Notes: generated by a model not told the origin, from the letters alone. Shown: positions 52,144-61,109, counted from the stretch's first letter. The stretch: 64,000 nucleotides of DNA from Bin87 sp034423575 (GCA_034423575.1 DAOUIF010000018.1:25842-89841); one strand, 5' to 3'. Program-made: numbers and translations.

Positions 52144-54467
52144 CGGCCGCTCCGGCTGCGGAACGCATCCACGATGCGGTTGGCGAGATCATCTAGCTCG
52201 TCCTCGCTGTACTTCTCACCGTCCCTCAACACGCGCTTGATGTCGCGACGCATGAGACGCTGGACCTCGAGGTTGGTCTGCCAATCGACCACGTTCCGAT
52301 GTTGAACCAGCGCCGTCTCCACCTTTTCGGTGGCATCCTTTTGCTCTTCGTCCATGCGGACGTGGTATTCGGCCCGGGCGCCCTCCGCTACCGTTGCCTG
52401 GGTGCCCTGTCCGATGATCTCGTAGATTGCGAAGGACTCTGACGTCAGACCCAGTTGGGCCGCTATGTACTGCTCGGATTTCATCTGGCTGTGAAGTTCA
52501 GCCTGAAGCTTGGCCGCCTCGGCGGCGTCGATCACCTGGTTGCGCAGGTCCTGGATGATGCGCTCCAGCTGCTCGGACAACTTGCCGTAGAACACCGGGT
52601 TGTCGGCGAGCTTTTCGTTGATGTAGGCCCAGATGGTGTGCTCCATCACGGACGCCCTGGCCTCGTCGTGGGGCAAAGCCGCTATCTTCTGGTCGAAGTC
52701 CTGATCCAGCACTGACACCGGCTTCATCAACTCGCGGACGTTGGCGTCGATGCGCTCGTCGATCAGCTTCTTGACCTTGGCCCCGGTGTCGGTCCAGTTC
52801 AGCCGTGCGTCCTCCTGGAGGAAGTGGGCGCGGGCGTAGGCGCGGATCTCCGTGAGCCGCGCGAGCCGGCCGATATAGGGCAGAGCTTTGGGGTTGGGAA
52901 TGGCCTGATCCATGAGGTGAGCGAACTCCCGGTAGTCGGCGTTGAACCGCTCGTACACGTCAGCCTTGAAATTGCCCTCGGTGTTGGCGTCGGGGGCGAA
53001 CACGGCGATGCAGTCCCAGACGTCATCCAGGTCGCGACCCTTGAAGTGGGCTTCCGCTGCCACCACTGCCGATTCCAGCGCTGCCGTCGGGTCCTCGTAC
53101 AGTTGCCGCATCGCGCCCATCACGTCGGGCACGTCAAAGATCTGCAGGGCCGCCTCCAGATTGCGGGACACGCCGTAGTAGTCCACCACCAGGCCGTAGC
53201 CCTTTTCGGTGTCCACGCCGTCGCGTTCGTGGGTGAAGGGGCGGTTGACCCGCGCCACCGCCTGCAACAGCCCGTGCTCCTGCAATCCCCGGTCCAGGTA
53301 CAGCACCTGCTCCACGGGCGCGTCGAACCCGGTGAGCAGCATATCCACGACGACCAGCACCTCCGGTTCCCCATCGGGGTTCTTGAAGTCGTTGGTGACC
53401 TGGTCCTGGTTGAGCTCCATCGCCTCCTTGAACTCAATCCCGTCGTTGGGCGTGGTCGTGATGATGGGGTAGGCGCGAACGTGAAAGTCGTTCAGGTGCC
53501 TGGCGTAGCGCATCGCCGCCAGCCGGCTGGGCGCAACCACCTGGGCCTTGAAACCGTTGGGCCGGACCCGGGTCTTGAAGTGGTCGGCGATGTCCAGCGC
53601 GATCATCTGGATGCGCCGCTCGGCCACCGCGACCGCGTCTCGGTTGGCATACCGCCGCTTGATCTGCTCCCTCTGCACCTCCGTTTCCTCGCTGAACATG
53701 GCATCGAACAGCTTGTCCAGCGTGTCCGCTCCCTGGATGGCCAGGTCGGGCAGCCGCGCCTCGTACATGATCTTGACGGTGGCGCCGTCTTTCTCCGACT
53801 GGCGGATGGTGTAGGCGTCGATCAGCGAGCCGAAGCGGCGCATGGTGCTGTGACGGAAGGTCCGGTCGATGGGTGTGCCTGTGAACCCCACCAGTACGGC
53901 ATTGGGCAGCGCCTTGGACAGGATGGTGCCCAGCAGCCCGTACTGCGTGTGGTGGGCCTCGTCCACCATGACTATGATGTTGTCGGCGGTGTTGAGCGCG
54001 TCCAGTTTGCCGTCGGGAGTGTCCAGCACTTCCGCGAACTCCTGGATGGTGGTCATGACGGTGCGGCCCGTGTTGGAGGTCAGCAGCCGGCGCAGGTCGC
54101 TGCCGCTGGCGGCCTGCTCGGGAGCCGGGAAGCCACACGCCCGGAATGTGTCGGAGATCTGCTTGTCCAGTTGCGTGCGGTCGGTGACCACCACGATGGT
54201 CGGGTTGTTCAGCGCCGGATCCCGGCGCAGTTTGGTGGCCAACCACAACATGGTCAGCGACTTGCCCGATCCCTGGGTGTGCCACACCACGCCGCCGCGC
54301 TCTCCAGGTCGCTTGCCCTCGGTGATCCGCTCGATGGCCGCCGTGACTGCTCGATACTGCTGGTAACGCGGAAGCTTCTTGATCAGCTTGCCGGTGTCCA
54401 GTTCGTACACCACGTAATCCCGCAGGATGTCCAGCAGCGTCGCCGGCGACAGCAGGCCGACGATCAA
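52140..54467 (-). CDS. hsdR: Type I restriction enzyme R subunit, motor and C-terminal part
   Basis: The helicase part of HsdR, 775 aa, in the same frame as the N-terminal part at 54474-55250 and split from it by a single TAG (54474-54476). Motor motifs: WHTQGSGKSLTM (Walker A, near residue 62), VVTDRTQLDKQI, MVDEAHHTQYG (near residue 167), VGFTGTPI, and VVVDMLLTGFDAP, followed by a long helical C-terminus that binds HsdM. Read through the TAG, the total is about 1,035 residues, the normal HsdR length. A TTG start at 54467 is not convincing for independent expression. Restriction would need readthrough, suppression or reversion. Confidence 0.9.
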   Translation of the reverse strand: MIVGLLSPATLLDILRDYVVYELDTGKLIKKLPRYQQYRAVTAAIERITEGKRPGERGGVVWHTQGSGKSLTMLWLATKLRRDPALNNPTIVVVTDRTQLDKQISDTFRACGFPAPEQAASGSDLRRLLTSNTGRTVMTTIQEFAEVLDTPDGKLDALNTADNIIVMVDEAHHTQYGLLGTILSKALPNAVLVGFTGTPIDRTFRHSTMRRFGSLIDAYTIRQSEKDGATVKIMYEARLPDLAIQGADTLDKLFDAMFSEETEVQREQIKRRYANRDAVAVAERRIQMIALDIADHFKTRVRPNGFKAQVVAPSRLAAMRYARHLNDFHVRAYPIITTTPNDGIEFKEAMELNQDQVTNDFKNPDGEPEVLVVVDMLLTGFDAPVEQVLYLDRGLQEHGLLQAVARVNRPFTHERDGVDTEKGYGLVVDYYGVSRNLEAALQIFDVPDVMGAMRQLYEDPTAALESAVVAAEAHFKGRDLDDVWDCIAVFAPDANTEGNFKADVYERFNADYREFAHLMDQAIPNPKALPYIGRLARLTEIRAYARAHFLQEDARLNWTDTGAKVKKLIDERIDANVRELMKPVSVLDQDFDQKIAALPHDEARASVMEHTIWAYINEKLADNPVFYGKLSEQLERIIQDLRNQVIDAAEAAKLQAELHSQMKSEQYIAAQLGLTSESFAIYEIIGQGTQATVAEGARAEYHVRMDEEQKDATEKVETALVQHRNVVDWQTNLEVQRLMRRDIKRVLRDGEKYSEDELDDLANRIVDAFRSRSGR

Positions 54468-54473
54468 CTGCGC

Positions 54474-55250
54474 CTAGCCCCTGGGTTCTACGCCGAACCG
54501 GTCGCGCACCTCCTGCTCGGTGTATGGGTGCACCGACTTCCACTCGAAGTACACGTTCTCGGGCGCGTACAGGGACGAGAACGCGGCGCCGGCCCCGCTG
54601 TGAGCCACGCACAGCAAGTTGTAGTGAAACAGCGGCGGCCCGCCGGCGTCGGACCATTGAGGTTCGGCCTCCTGGTAGCGCCGGAGCTGGCGAACGGCCT
54701 GGGTCTTCCACACGTCCATCAACGTCGGCGATTTGGCCTCCATCACCACCAGCGGGATGCCGTTGACGAACAGCACCAGGTCGGGGATGACCACGCGCTG
54801 GTCGTCGTTGAGGTCGCCCTTCTCGTTGCCGCGCAGCACGCGGAACTGCGTGGTGACCACGAACTCGTTGCGGCCGCCCGTGGGATCATCAAAGTCGAAG
54901 AAACCTACCGTGCGCGTGTCCCTACCGTCGGGGCCGTCCACCGTCAGCGACATCCCATAGGTCAGGTACTCGTGGACCAACCGGTTGCGCGCCATACCAA
55001 TGCCGTCGGCACGCTCCAAGTCGAAGATGACCCGTTCGGCCTGCGCTCCGGTCAACCCATCGTTGAGGCGCAGCAGGGCAGCACGTAGCCGGTCCTTCAA
55101 CAGCACGTCGCGCTCATTGGGGCGTTCGGACGCCAACTGCTCCGCCGGCACGTAGGCCCAGCCCAACTGCTCCAGCAGCCGTCGGGCCGGATCTTCGACG
55201 TGGTTGAACTCGTTCAGCTTGTTGGACGTGGTCATTGGAACGTATGACAA
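54474..55250 (-). CDS. hsdR: Type I restriction enzyme R subunit, N-terminal nuclease part
   Basis: 258 aa covering the HSDR_N nuclease domain. It carries the PD-(D/E)XK pattern in PDLVLFVNGIPLVVMEAKSP (about residues 160-180) and an upstream EFVVTTQFRVLRGNEKG. It ends ...VRDRFGVEPRG and then TAG, with the motor part continuing in the same frame (AQLIVGLLSPATLLDILRDYVVYE). Start is TTG at 55250, or ATG at 55235 five codons in. It follows the TIGR02391-like gene without a real gap. By itself this part could not restrict DNA. Confidence 0.9.
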   Translation of the reverse strand: MSYVPMTTSNKLNEFNHVEDPARRLLEQLGWAYVPAEQLASERPNERDVLLKDRLRAALLRLNDGLTGAQAERVIFDLERADGIGMARNRLVHEYLTYGMSLTVDGPDGRDTRTVGFFDFDDPTGGRNEFVVTTQFRVLRGNEKGDLNDDQRVVIPDLVLFVNGIPLVVMEAKSPTLMDVWKTQAVRQLRRYQEAEPQWSDAGGPPLFHYNLLCVAHSGAGAAFSSLYAPENVYFEWKSVHPYTEQEVRDRFGVEPRG

Positions 55251-55251
55251 T

Positions 55252-56223
55252 TTAGACTAGCGTCGCCCTGTTCAACTTGCGAATGAAATGGTTAGCCATT
55301 GCCAGCATTTCAAGGGCTTCTTCCGGACGATCCACCAAATCATGCTCATGCGACCGGGGGTTCCTGATGCCTATCATCGCGCCCGCTAGCATGTGCATGT
55401 AGCCTGTTTGTTCGTTTCGGTCGGATCTGGTTTGTAACTCGTTCAACTTCAGCACCGGTTTATCGGCGCTCAGCACGAAGCGCATCAAGTCGGCACCGTC
55501 TTTTTCAGCCTGCCCCGATTTCTCTCGTACCATGTTATCGAGATAAGTGAATGCTTTGCGGACGGCCTCAGCATAGTGCCCGGATCGGAATAGACTCCCG
55601 CAAGCCCGGTGCAAGCCACCTTCCGTTACCAGCATGTCATACATGCTGAGCGCAAGCTGGGATTCCTCGGTAGATACCGCTTGTGCGACCGGGGCCATTC
55701 CCGGATCGAACCAGATTCCTCCCCGCGTTCGGTCCTCGTCGGAAAGTCGTTCCACGAAAGACGCGGGTCTTTTTCGGATCCCTTGAGTACCCCATAACCG
55801 ACTGGTCGAAAGCGCGAACGCCTCCTCACTTTCCTTCAACAAGGTATTGGCGCGTAGAGAGGCGGCGAACGTGTCATCCAGTGCCTTGGCAATCCCAGAC
55901 ACTTGAGAGGCCGCCAGCGATTGGTCCAACGCCTTGATGGCCCCAGACACCTGAGTGGTAGCCAGCGATTGGTTCAACCCCTTAATGACCCCAGACACCT
56001 GGGAGGCGGCCAACGATTGGTTCAACGCCTTGATGACCCCAGACACCTAGGAGGCAGCCAACGATTGGTGGACCACATTAACGATCTGAGCCATCCGATT
56101 TATTTCGTCAAGTACATTGGTTGGCCCGACTGATGGATTAAGCGCCACATCCAAAACTGCACTTCGCGCACCGATCCTGCCTTGCCGATCCTGAAGGTCC
56201 CGAGTGTCTTTCAGTTCTGTCAT
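55252..56223 (-). CDS. TIGR02391-like (Ymh) protein with 16-residue repeats and an in-frame TAG
   Basis: Full frame of 323 codons from an ATG at 56223 that overlaps the hsdS stop (ATGA), interrupted once by TAG at 56047-56049. After the TAG come four 16-residue units (VSGVIKALNQSLAASQ, VSGVIKGLNQSLATTQ, VSGAIKALDQSLAASQ, VSGIAKALDDTFAASL). The TAG stands exactly where the first unit would have Gln (CAG). The C-terminal 130 residues (CGSLFRSGHYAEAVRKAFTYLDNMVREKSGQAEKDGADLM, IGIRNPRSHEHD, LAMANHFIRKLNRA) match the TIGR02391/Ymh domain, often found in defence loci. Without readthrough a GTG at 56046 would give 264 residues. Confidence 0.8.
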
Positions 56224-57515
56224 TGATCTCTATCCTGTAGTGCCGACCCTGACAACAGCGCTTCAGCGACCGCGGATTTCACCAAACTTAGGGACACGTT
56301 ATTCGATCGACCGGTGTCGATCCGTCGATCAGTACTGTGCACTGTTTCTACGATTGCTTCTTGTTCTCGCACGGCCGGCAACGGGAATGTCAAGGCAGCG
56401 ACGTCCTGCTGATTTATGCTGGCTTGCTGGACTGCCTTTTTTGCCCGAGCGGCGAAGTGACGACGTGCGAATCTCGAAAGCAATACCATCTCCCCGAATT
56501 TGGGATGGACTGTGTCGCGCAGTTTCAGCCTCATCATATTCGATTCAAACAACGTCAATTCGTCCATTGCCGGCACCAAGACTGTCTTGCCAATGTGGCT
56601 CAAGCTGTTCACGCGATTGATCAGAATTTCGCCTTCTCCAACCGCGTATCGCTGCAATTCATGCGGTTCTACTCTTACACGCCTCAGGTGTCCGTACTTG
56701 ACAAGTTCTCCCGATATGAAATCGTCTATTCGGATGATAGGCGATCCATCACCATAATCCGACTCAGGTTTATAAATGCCGTTGGTTGGGCCGTCCACGA
56801 TGACATCCCCCAGCCGCACCACCTCCCAGTCGGCGGGGATGGCGCCGATGCCGGGCACGTCCTTCCACTCGGTGTGCCAGCCGGGGACCCCGCGGGTGAG
56901 CAGTTCGTGGAGCAGGGAGTCGCGCAGGGTCTCGGTGGCGGCGATGACCGCCTCGGTGTGTTCTATGGCCTCGTCGATGGAATCCAGCACGTCGGCGATG
57001 GCGCGCTGCTCGGCCAGGGGCGGGAGAAGTACCGGGACTGATCGCGCAGCGTCCATCGTCAACCCGAATCGCGTTACACCGTTTGCAACTTTGGAGAAGT
57101 GGCGGCGACCGGTTGTCGAGTTCAATGCTGCCGCCAAAAATGGACCGTCCACCAGCGCCGGAGATGGCCGAGCGACTCCCAAATGGTATCCGCACAGTAC
57201 GCCGGGCATATCGTCCGTCACCACCGAAGGTACGCCGATCTCGTCGGCGGTTTCGGAATCTTTGGTGAAGATGACATCACCCTTTTTCAGTTGCCATCTT
57301 TCCAGCTCGGTGTCCGTCGCAGTAGCCGGCATGAAGTCCATGTCGGGGGTGATACGCTGGTTGTAGAACACATCGGTGTAATTGCAGAGGAGGACAGGCG
57401 TCTCCTCCGGCATGGTGCGCTTGTCCACGCTGCTGAACGCCACATCTGCAACATCCCCCAACCGCACCATCCACCAGCCGCCCGGAACGGCCACCTCATT
57501 CCCGACCCTTTCCAT
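56220..57515 (-). CDS. hsdS: Type I restriction enzyme specificity subunit
   Basis: About 431 aa with the two target-recognition domains and two conserved helical spacers of HsdS. TRD1 ends near VLLPPLAEQRAIADVLDSIDEAIEHTEAVIAATETLRDSLLHELLTRG (about residues 170-220). TRD2 ends near FPLPAVREQEAIVETVHSTDRRIDTGR (about 375-405), and each TRD starts with WxxVRLGDV. The ATG at 57515 overlaps the upstream DUF2442 stop by one base (TGATG), and the hsdS stop overlaps the next start. It sets the DNA target of both restriction and modification; the target cannot be read. Confidence 0.93.
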   Translation of the reverse strand: MERVGNEVAVPGGWWMVRLGDVADVAFSSVDKRTMPEETPVLLCNYTDVFYNQRITPDMDFMPATATDTELERWQLKKGDVIFTKDSETADEIGVPSVVTDDMPGVLCGYHLGVARPSPALVDGPFLAAALNSTTGRRHFSKVANGVTRFGLTMDAARSVPVLLPPLAEQRAIADVLDSIDEAIEHTEAVIAATETLRDSLLHELLTRGVPGWHTEWKDVPGIGAIPADWEVVRLGDVIVDGPTNGIYKPESDYGDGSPIIRIDDFISGELVKYGHLRRVRVEPHELQRYAVGEGEILINRVNSLSHIGKTVLVPAMDELTLFESNMMRLKLRDTVHPKFGEMVLLSRFARRHFAARAKKAVQQASINQQDVAALTFPLPAVREQEAIVETVHSTDRRIDTGRSNNVSLSLVKSAVAEALLSGSALQDRDQ

Positions 57516-57865
57516 CAAGCCCCTTCGGGAACTTTCGGGCGAATTTCGTAGATTTTTACCGGGAGTCCGGCCTTTTTGGCATCCAGCCAGCGCTGGAAGG
57601 ACCGGGGGCTTTCGCCTGATTTTTGGCCCGCAAGCAGCATCTCCACGCTGATGTCTTCGTCCAGGTCAGGCCAGTGGATGCCCTCGCCCGGGCCGATCAG
57701 ACGCCAATTGCCTCGTTCTTCCTGAGACGCATGGACTAATCTCGGATACCACGACAGGGGAACCGATATGGTGCGGCCATCGCAAAGTTCCGCGGTTAGG
57801 GCGTCTTCAGTGACCGTTACGGCCTCCGCATCGGGAACAAAAATCTCAAGGGTTGAAACATGCAT
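57515..57865 (-). CDS. DUF2442 family protein
   Basis: 116 aa, starting MHVSTLEIFVPDAEAVTVTEDALTAELCDGRTISVPLSWYPRLVHASQEERGNWRLIGPGEGIHWPDLDEDISVEMLLAG, the DUF2442 core, with a C-terminal extension after residue 85. It overlaps the DUF4160 gene by 20 bases and the hsdS start by one base. DUF4160/DUF2442 gene pairs behave like toxin-antitoxin modules in many genomes. Here the pair sits inside the hsd operon. Confidence 0.85.
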   Translation of the reverse strand: MHVSTLEIFVPDAEAVTVTEDALTAELCDGRTISVPLSWYPRLVHASQEERGNWRLIGPGEGIHWPDLDEDISVEMLLAGQKSGESPRSFQRWLDAKKAGLPVKIYEIRPKVPEGA

Positions 57866-58082
57866 TCCAAGCCTCCACGAACATTTCCTCATGCTCCAAA
57901 ATTATACCTTCAATCCGACGAATCTCATGGCGGCGAAACCCGCCTGTGGTCTGAAGGATCACCGGATTCAGCCAGAATTTGGCAATTCTGCGGTCGCGTT
58001 CGACGTGTATATGCACCGGCTCATCTCGGTCGCCCATGTAGAAGAAGAAGCGATAGGGCCCTATCCGCAATATAGTTGGCAT
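57846..58082 (-). CDS. DUF4160 family protein
   Basis: 78 aa of the DUF4160 family: MPTILRIGPYRFFFYMGDRDEPVHIHVERDRRIAKFWLNPV and IEGIILEHEEMFVEAWNACFN. The HIHVER and FFFY motifs are typical. It pairs with the DUF2442 gene, which it overlaps, and lies 15 bases after the Phd/YefM-like gene. The likely role is one half of a toxin-antitoxin-like pair, by association only. Confidence 0.88.
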   Translation of the reverse strand: MPTILRIGPYRFFFYMGDRDEPVHIHVERDRRIAKFWLNPVILQTTGGFRRHEIRRIEGIILEHEEMFVEAWNACFNP

Positions 58083-58097
58083 GAGGGACCAGCAGCA

Positions 58098-58379
58098 TCA
58101 CGGGTTGAGCACCCGGTCCGGGTTGGACTGCGCTTCCCACTCGACATCGATAGGGCTGATGATGTCGCCCACGATTCTCATACGACCCCGATCGATGCCG
58201 AAAAGCGTCTTGGGGCGCTCGTGGTAGGCGGTCAGTTTGGCAACGGGCTTGCCGTTCTTGGTGATTACGATTTCGCCGCCGTTCTCGGCCACTTCGTCCA
58301 TCAGCCCCAGGCACTTGGCCTTGAATTCGGATGCCTTCATGGTCCGGCTCTGGCTGGTGTTTCCGCTGTTGGTGGTCAT
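58098..58379 (-). CDS. Phd/YefM-family antitoxin
   Basis: 93 aa: MKASEFKAKCLGLMDEVAENGGEIVITKNGKPVAKLTAYHERPKTLFG is the typical antitoxin DNA-binding fold, with a C-terminal tail (RMRIVGDIISPIDVEWEAQSNPDRVLNP) that usually wraps a PIN or RelE toxin. No toxin of those types follows; the next genes are DUF4160 and DUF2442. Its ATG is 91 bases downstream of the hsdM stop. Such antitoxins also repress their own operon, so it may tune hsdS/hsdR expression. Confidence 0.88.
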   Translation of the reverse strand: MTTNSGNTSQSRTMKASEFKAKCLGLMDEVAENGGEIVITKNGKPVAKLTAYHERPKTLFGIDRGRMRIVGDIISPIDVEWEAQSNPDRVLNP

Positions 58380-58470
58380 GGTCAGCGCTCCTGTGTTGGG
58401 GTGCGGATAACCTCACTCCATTGTACAGTGGTCATGACCATGGTCATCGGCCAGCCGATGCCTTGGCAGG

Positions 58471-60000
58471 CTATCGTGTGTAACCCATGCCGGCCAGCAG
58501 TTCGTCCATGCGGGCGACCGCCTCGTCGCGGCGGCGCTCCGCCTCCCGTAGTTGCGCCAGCGCGTCCTCAACGCTCATCACCTCCACCGGTTCGGTGGTG
58601 TCCACGTACCGGCTGATGTTCAGGTTGTAGTCGTTGCCCGCGATCTCCTCCAGGTCGGCGACGTGGGCGAACCGGTCCACGTCCTCATAGGCCCCAAACG
58701 CGCTAACGATGCTGTCGATGTGTTCCTGGTCCAGGAAGTTCTGCGCCTTGCCGGGACGGTAGTAGCCATCCTGCGCGGCGTCCACGAACAGGACCTTGCC
58801 ACGGCGCTGCGCCGGCTTGGCCTTGTTCAGCACGCAGATGGACACCGGAATGGCGGCGCCGAAGAACAGATTGGGCGCGAGGCCGATGATCGCCTCGAAC
58901 AGGTCGGCGTCCACGATGCCCTTGCGGATCTTGCCCTCCGCCCCGCCGCGGAACAAAACACCGTGGGGCATCACCACCCCCACCATGCCCTCGGCGTTGG
59001 TCACACCCAGCATGTGCAGCAGGAAGGCCAGATCGCCCCGAGTGCGCGGCGGAACGGCGCCGTAGCGGTCAAAGCGATGGTGAGGATCGCCGGGCGCGAA
59101 ATCGTGTCCCCAGTTCTTCATGCTGAAGGGAGGATTGGCGATAACCCGGTCATAGGACTGCAAGCGTCCCTGCTGATCGACCAGGCCGGGTTCCACGATC
59201 ACGTCGCCCGGCACCAGCCTCGCCGACGCCAAGCCGTGGAGCAGCAAATTGAGCTTGCCGATGCCGAAGGTGCCTAGGTTGCGCTCCTGCCCTTCAAGCC
59301 TAAGGTTGTAACGATCACCGCCCTGTTCCGCCACGTAGTCGGCGGAGAAAATGAGCATGCCCGCTGACCCAAAGGTGGGGTCGCAGATGCGCATCCCTTC
59401 CCTGGGCTGCAGCAATTCCACCAACAGGCGCACCACCGAGCGAGGCGTGTAGAACTCGCCGCCCTTCTTTCCCGCATCATCCGCGAACTGATAGATCAGG
59501 TACTCGTAGGCGTCGCCCAGCACGTTGCCAGTGCCTTCACCATCAGCGGCAAAGTTCCCGTCCCGCAGGTCCAGGTCGCTGAAGTGGTTGAGCAGGCTAC
59601 GGATGATGCGCTCGCGATTTGCGGGGCTGCCCAGCTTGGACTCGTCGTTCCAGTTGGTGCCGGTGAGCACGCCGTCGATGCGGCCGGCGTTGGCGTCTTC
59701 GATCTCGTGGCTGGCGATGTTCATCGCCTCGCCCAGGTTCATGCTCGCCTTGACGATCTGGTTCCAGTGGGCGGTTTCGGGAACCGCGAACTGGTGCTCG
59801 TCTGGATCGGCCACAGCGGCGGCCTGGGGCACGCCGGCGGCGACGGCGATCGCCACCTCCTCGTCGAACCGGTCGGAAAGCCGCTTCAGGAACAGCATCG
59901 AGAAGATGTAATTCTTGTAGTCCGAAGAGTCGATCTGGCCTCGCAGGATGTCGGCGGCCTGCCAGAGCTTGGATTGCAGTTCCTGGCTGGTGAGTGACAT
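58471..60000 (-). CDS. hsdM: Type I restriction enzyme methyltransferase subunit
   Basis: 509 aa N6-adenine methyltransferase. The N-terminal HsdM_N region (QSKLWQAADILRGQIDSSDYKNYIFSMLFLKRLSDRFDEE) precedes the catalytic domain with the SAM motif DPTFGSAGMLIFSADYV (near residue 209) and the NPPF motif in RVIANPPFSMKNW (near 287). Start ATG at 60000 after a GGAA. It is the first gene of the - strand hsd operon. With HsdS it protects host DNA, and it looks intact, so modification should persist even if hsdR is dead. Confidence 0.95.
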   Translation of the reverse strand: MSLTSQELQSKLWQAADILRGQIDSSDYKNYIFSMLFLKRLSDRFDEEVAIAVAAGVPQAAAVADPDEHQFAVPETAHWNQIVKASMNLGEAMNIASHEIEDANAGRIDGVLTGTNWNDESKLGSPANRERIIRSLLNHFSDLDLRDGNFAADGEGTGNVLGDAYEYLIYQFADDAGKKGGEFYTPRSVVRLLVELLQPREGMRICDPTFGSAGMLIFSADYVAEQGGDRYNLRLEGQERNLGTFGIGKLNLLLHGLASARLVPGDVIVEPGLVDQQGRLQSYDRVIANPPFSMKNWGHDFAPGDPHHRFDRYGAVPPRTRGDLAFLLHMLGVTNAEGMVGVVMPHGVLFRGGAEGKIRKGIVDADLFEAIIGLAPNLFFGAAIPVSICVLNKAKPAQRRGKVLFVDAAQDGYYRPGKAQNFLDQEHIDSIVSAFGAYEDVDRFAHVADLEEIAGNDYNLNISRYVDTTEPVEVMSVEDALAQLREAERRRDEAVARMDELLAGMGYTR

Positions 60001-60356
60001 GGCGTTCCTTCCGTAACGTGCTCAGTGGTGGTCCGTGTTCCATTCGGCAGCGGGCACATCATCGCCGCCGCCCGCGGGCTCGTCAACAGGAGCGGTAACC
60101 ACCGCCGTTGGCGCCTGAACTCCGGCCCGGCGCAGATGCCATATTGAGTGGAGCGTACAAGCGTTGGCGACGGTCGTGTTCCGCGGCAGTGGCTTTATCG
60201 CTCTTCCCAAGACCTGCCCGTGCCGCCCCGCTTTCCAGGCGCCTATTGCCATGCTCGCGGTATAAGCGGAGCAGAAACTCAGCAGGCGCTGAATCAAGCG
60301 GTTCACAACTTCCAGGACCTGTGTAAGACTACCTGTACCTGGAAACGGTCAACGGG
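60001..60356. other. Upstream region of the hsd operon
   Basis: About 350 bases holding the presumed hsdM promoter, read on the - strand. No open frame here shows family features. A clear -35/-10 pair cannot be assigned by eye. Confidence 0.4.
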
Positions 60357-60719
60357 ATGCGCCCCCAGCAATCGTATCCGGCCCAGTATGCAGTGTCCGG
60401 CTTCCCGCCTGAGGATGCTGCTGAAGACGTGGCTGCTTCCGAACGAAATCGGCTGGGGCTCGGGGATGGCCCGATCCTGAACCTGAGACAGATCCTGGAA
60501 AACGAGGTGGGACTGCGCATTCTCTATGCGGACTTGCCATCGAACCTCGCTGGCATTTTCACTACAGTAGTGATCTGCCCCTGTATTCTGATCCACGATA
60601 AATGCGAGTTTTTCGGCCTGCGCCGGGCGGAAGAAGGCGCCCCGGTGTCCGAGGTCTGCCGCAAGATGGGTGTCAGCGAGCAGACCTTCTACCGCTGGAA
60701 GAAGAAGTTCCGCGGATAA
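60357..60719 (+). pseudogene. Hybrid remnant: ImmA/IrrE-like N-terminal piece joined to an IS3 OrfA piece
   Basis: One open frame joins two unrelated pieces. Residues about 25-70 (ASERNRLGLGDGPILNLRQILENEVGLRILYADLPSNLAGIF) match the region just before the metal site of ImmA/IrrE-type peptidases; the HExxH part is lost. From about 60605 the frame reads RRAEEGAPVSEVCRKMGVSEQTFYRWKKKFRG, the helix-turn-helix of an IS3-family OrfA, cut at both ends. It is a deletion or insertion scar, not a functional gene. Confidence 0.7.
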
Positions 60720-61055
60720 CTTTTCTCGTGAGAGCCTGGCTATAGCGGAGCTCTCAAGTGGGCTCGGAGTTCCGCTTGATCTAGACCGGCGTCACGAGCG
60801 TGGCGCGAGCCTGCCAGTAGTCGAACGTCTTTGAAATGACGATTAGTCGGGGTTAGACTGATTGCACAGGAATATTACGGAATCGCTGCTCTCCCGTCAG
60901 CCTGCCAATTACTCAACCATCAATTCATAGCTGTTGGTTTACCAGCCCGGGACTACGAGGGAGAGGACGCAGCCCAATTCGTGCCCCGCCCACCGCCGAT
61001 AACCACCACCATTCCTTGCGGCGGCGGGGGTTTGGCCAAGACAGGAGGGCCATAC
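60720..61055. other. Intergenic region upstream of the thiolase gene
   Basis: About 330 bases with no supported gene. Its right end carries the first copy of a GGCCAxGACAGGAGGGCCxTAC leader that recurs just before the thiolase start. Confidence 0.5.
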
Positions 61056-61109
61056 ATGAGCAGCTTGGCGGCGGCGAGTGTTTGGCCAGGACAGGAGGGC
61101 CGTACATGA
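61056..61109 (+). CDS. Candidate 17-residue leader peptide created by a tandem leader duplication
   Basis: The block TTTGGCCAAGACAGGAGGGCC plus start (from 61031) is repeated 50 bases later (61081), so the ribosome-binding site and ATG exist twice. The first ATG (61056) opens MSSLAAASVWPGQEGRT, which ends at a TGA that overlaps the thiolase ATG (ATGA). A leader peptide coupled to the main gene is possible; a simple tandem duplication with no role is the alternative. Confidence 0.35.
   Translation: MSSLAAASVWPGQEGRT

Noticed and set aside
52824..55088. Long + strand open frame (754 aa) opposite hsdR
   Set aside because: It is the antisense of a real gene with GC-rich third positions; the opposite strand has all HsdR motifs and the frame has no family features.
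55855..56046. 48-base repeats as a CRISPR-like or regulatory array
   Set aside because: They are coding repeats in one frame with no unique spacers and no cas gene nearby.
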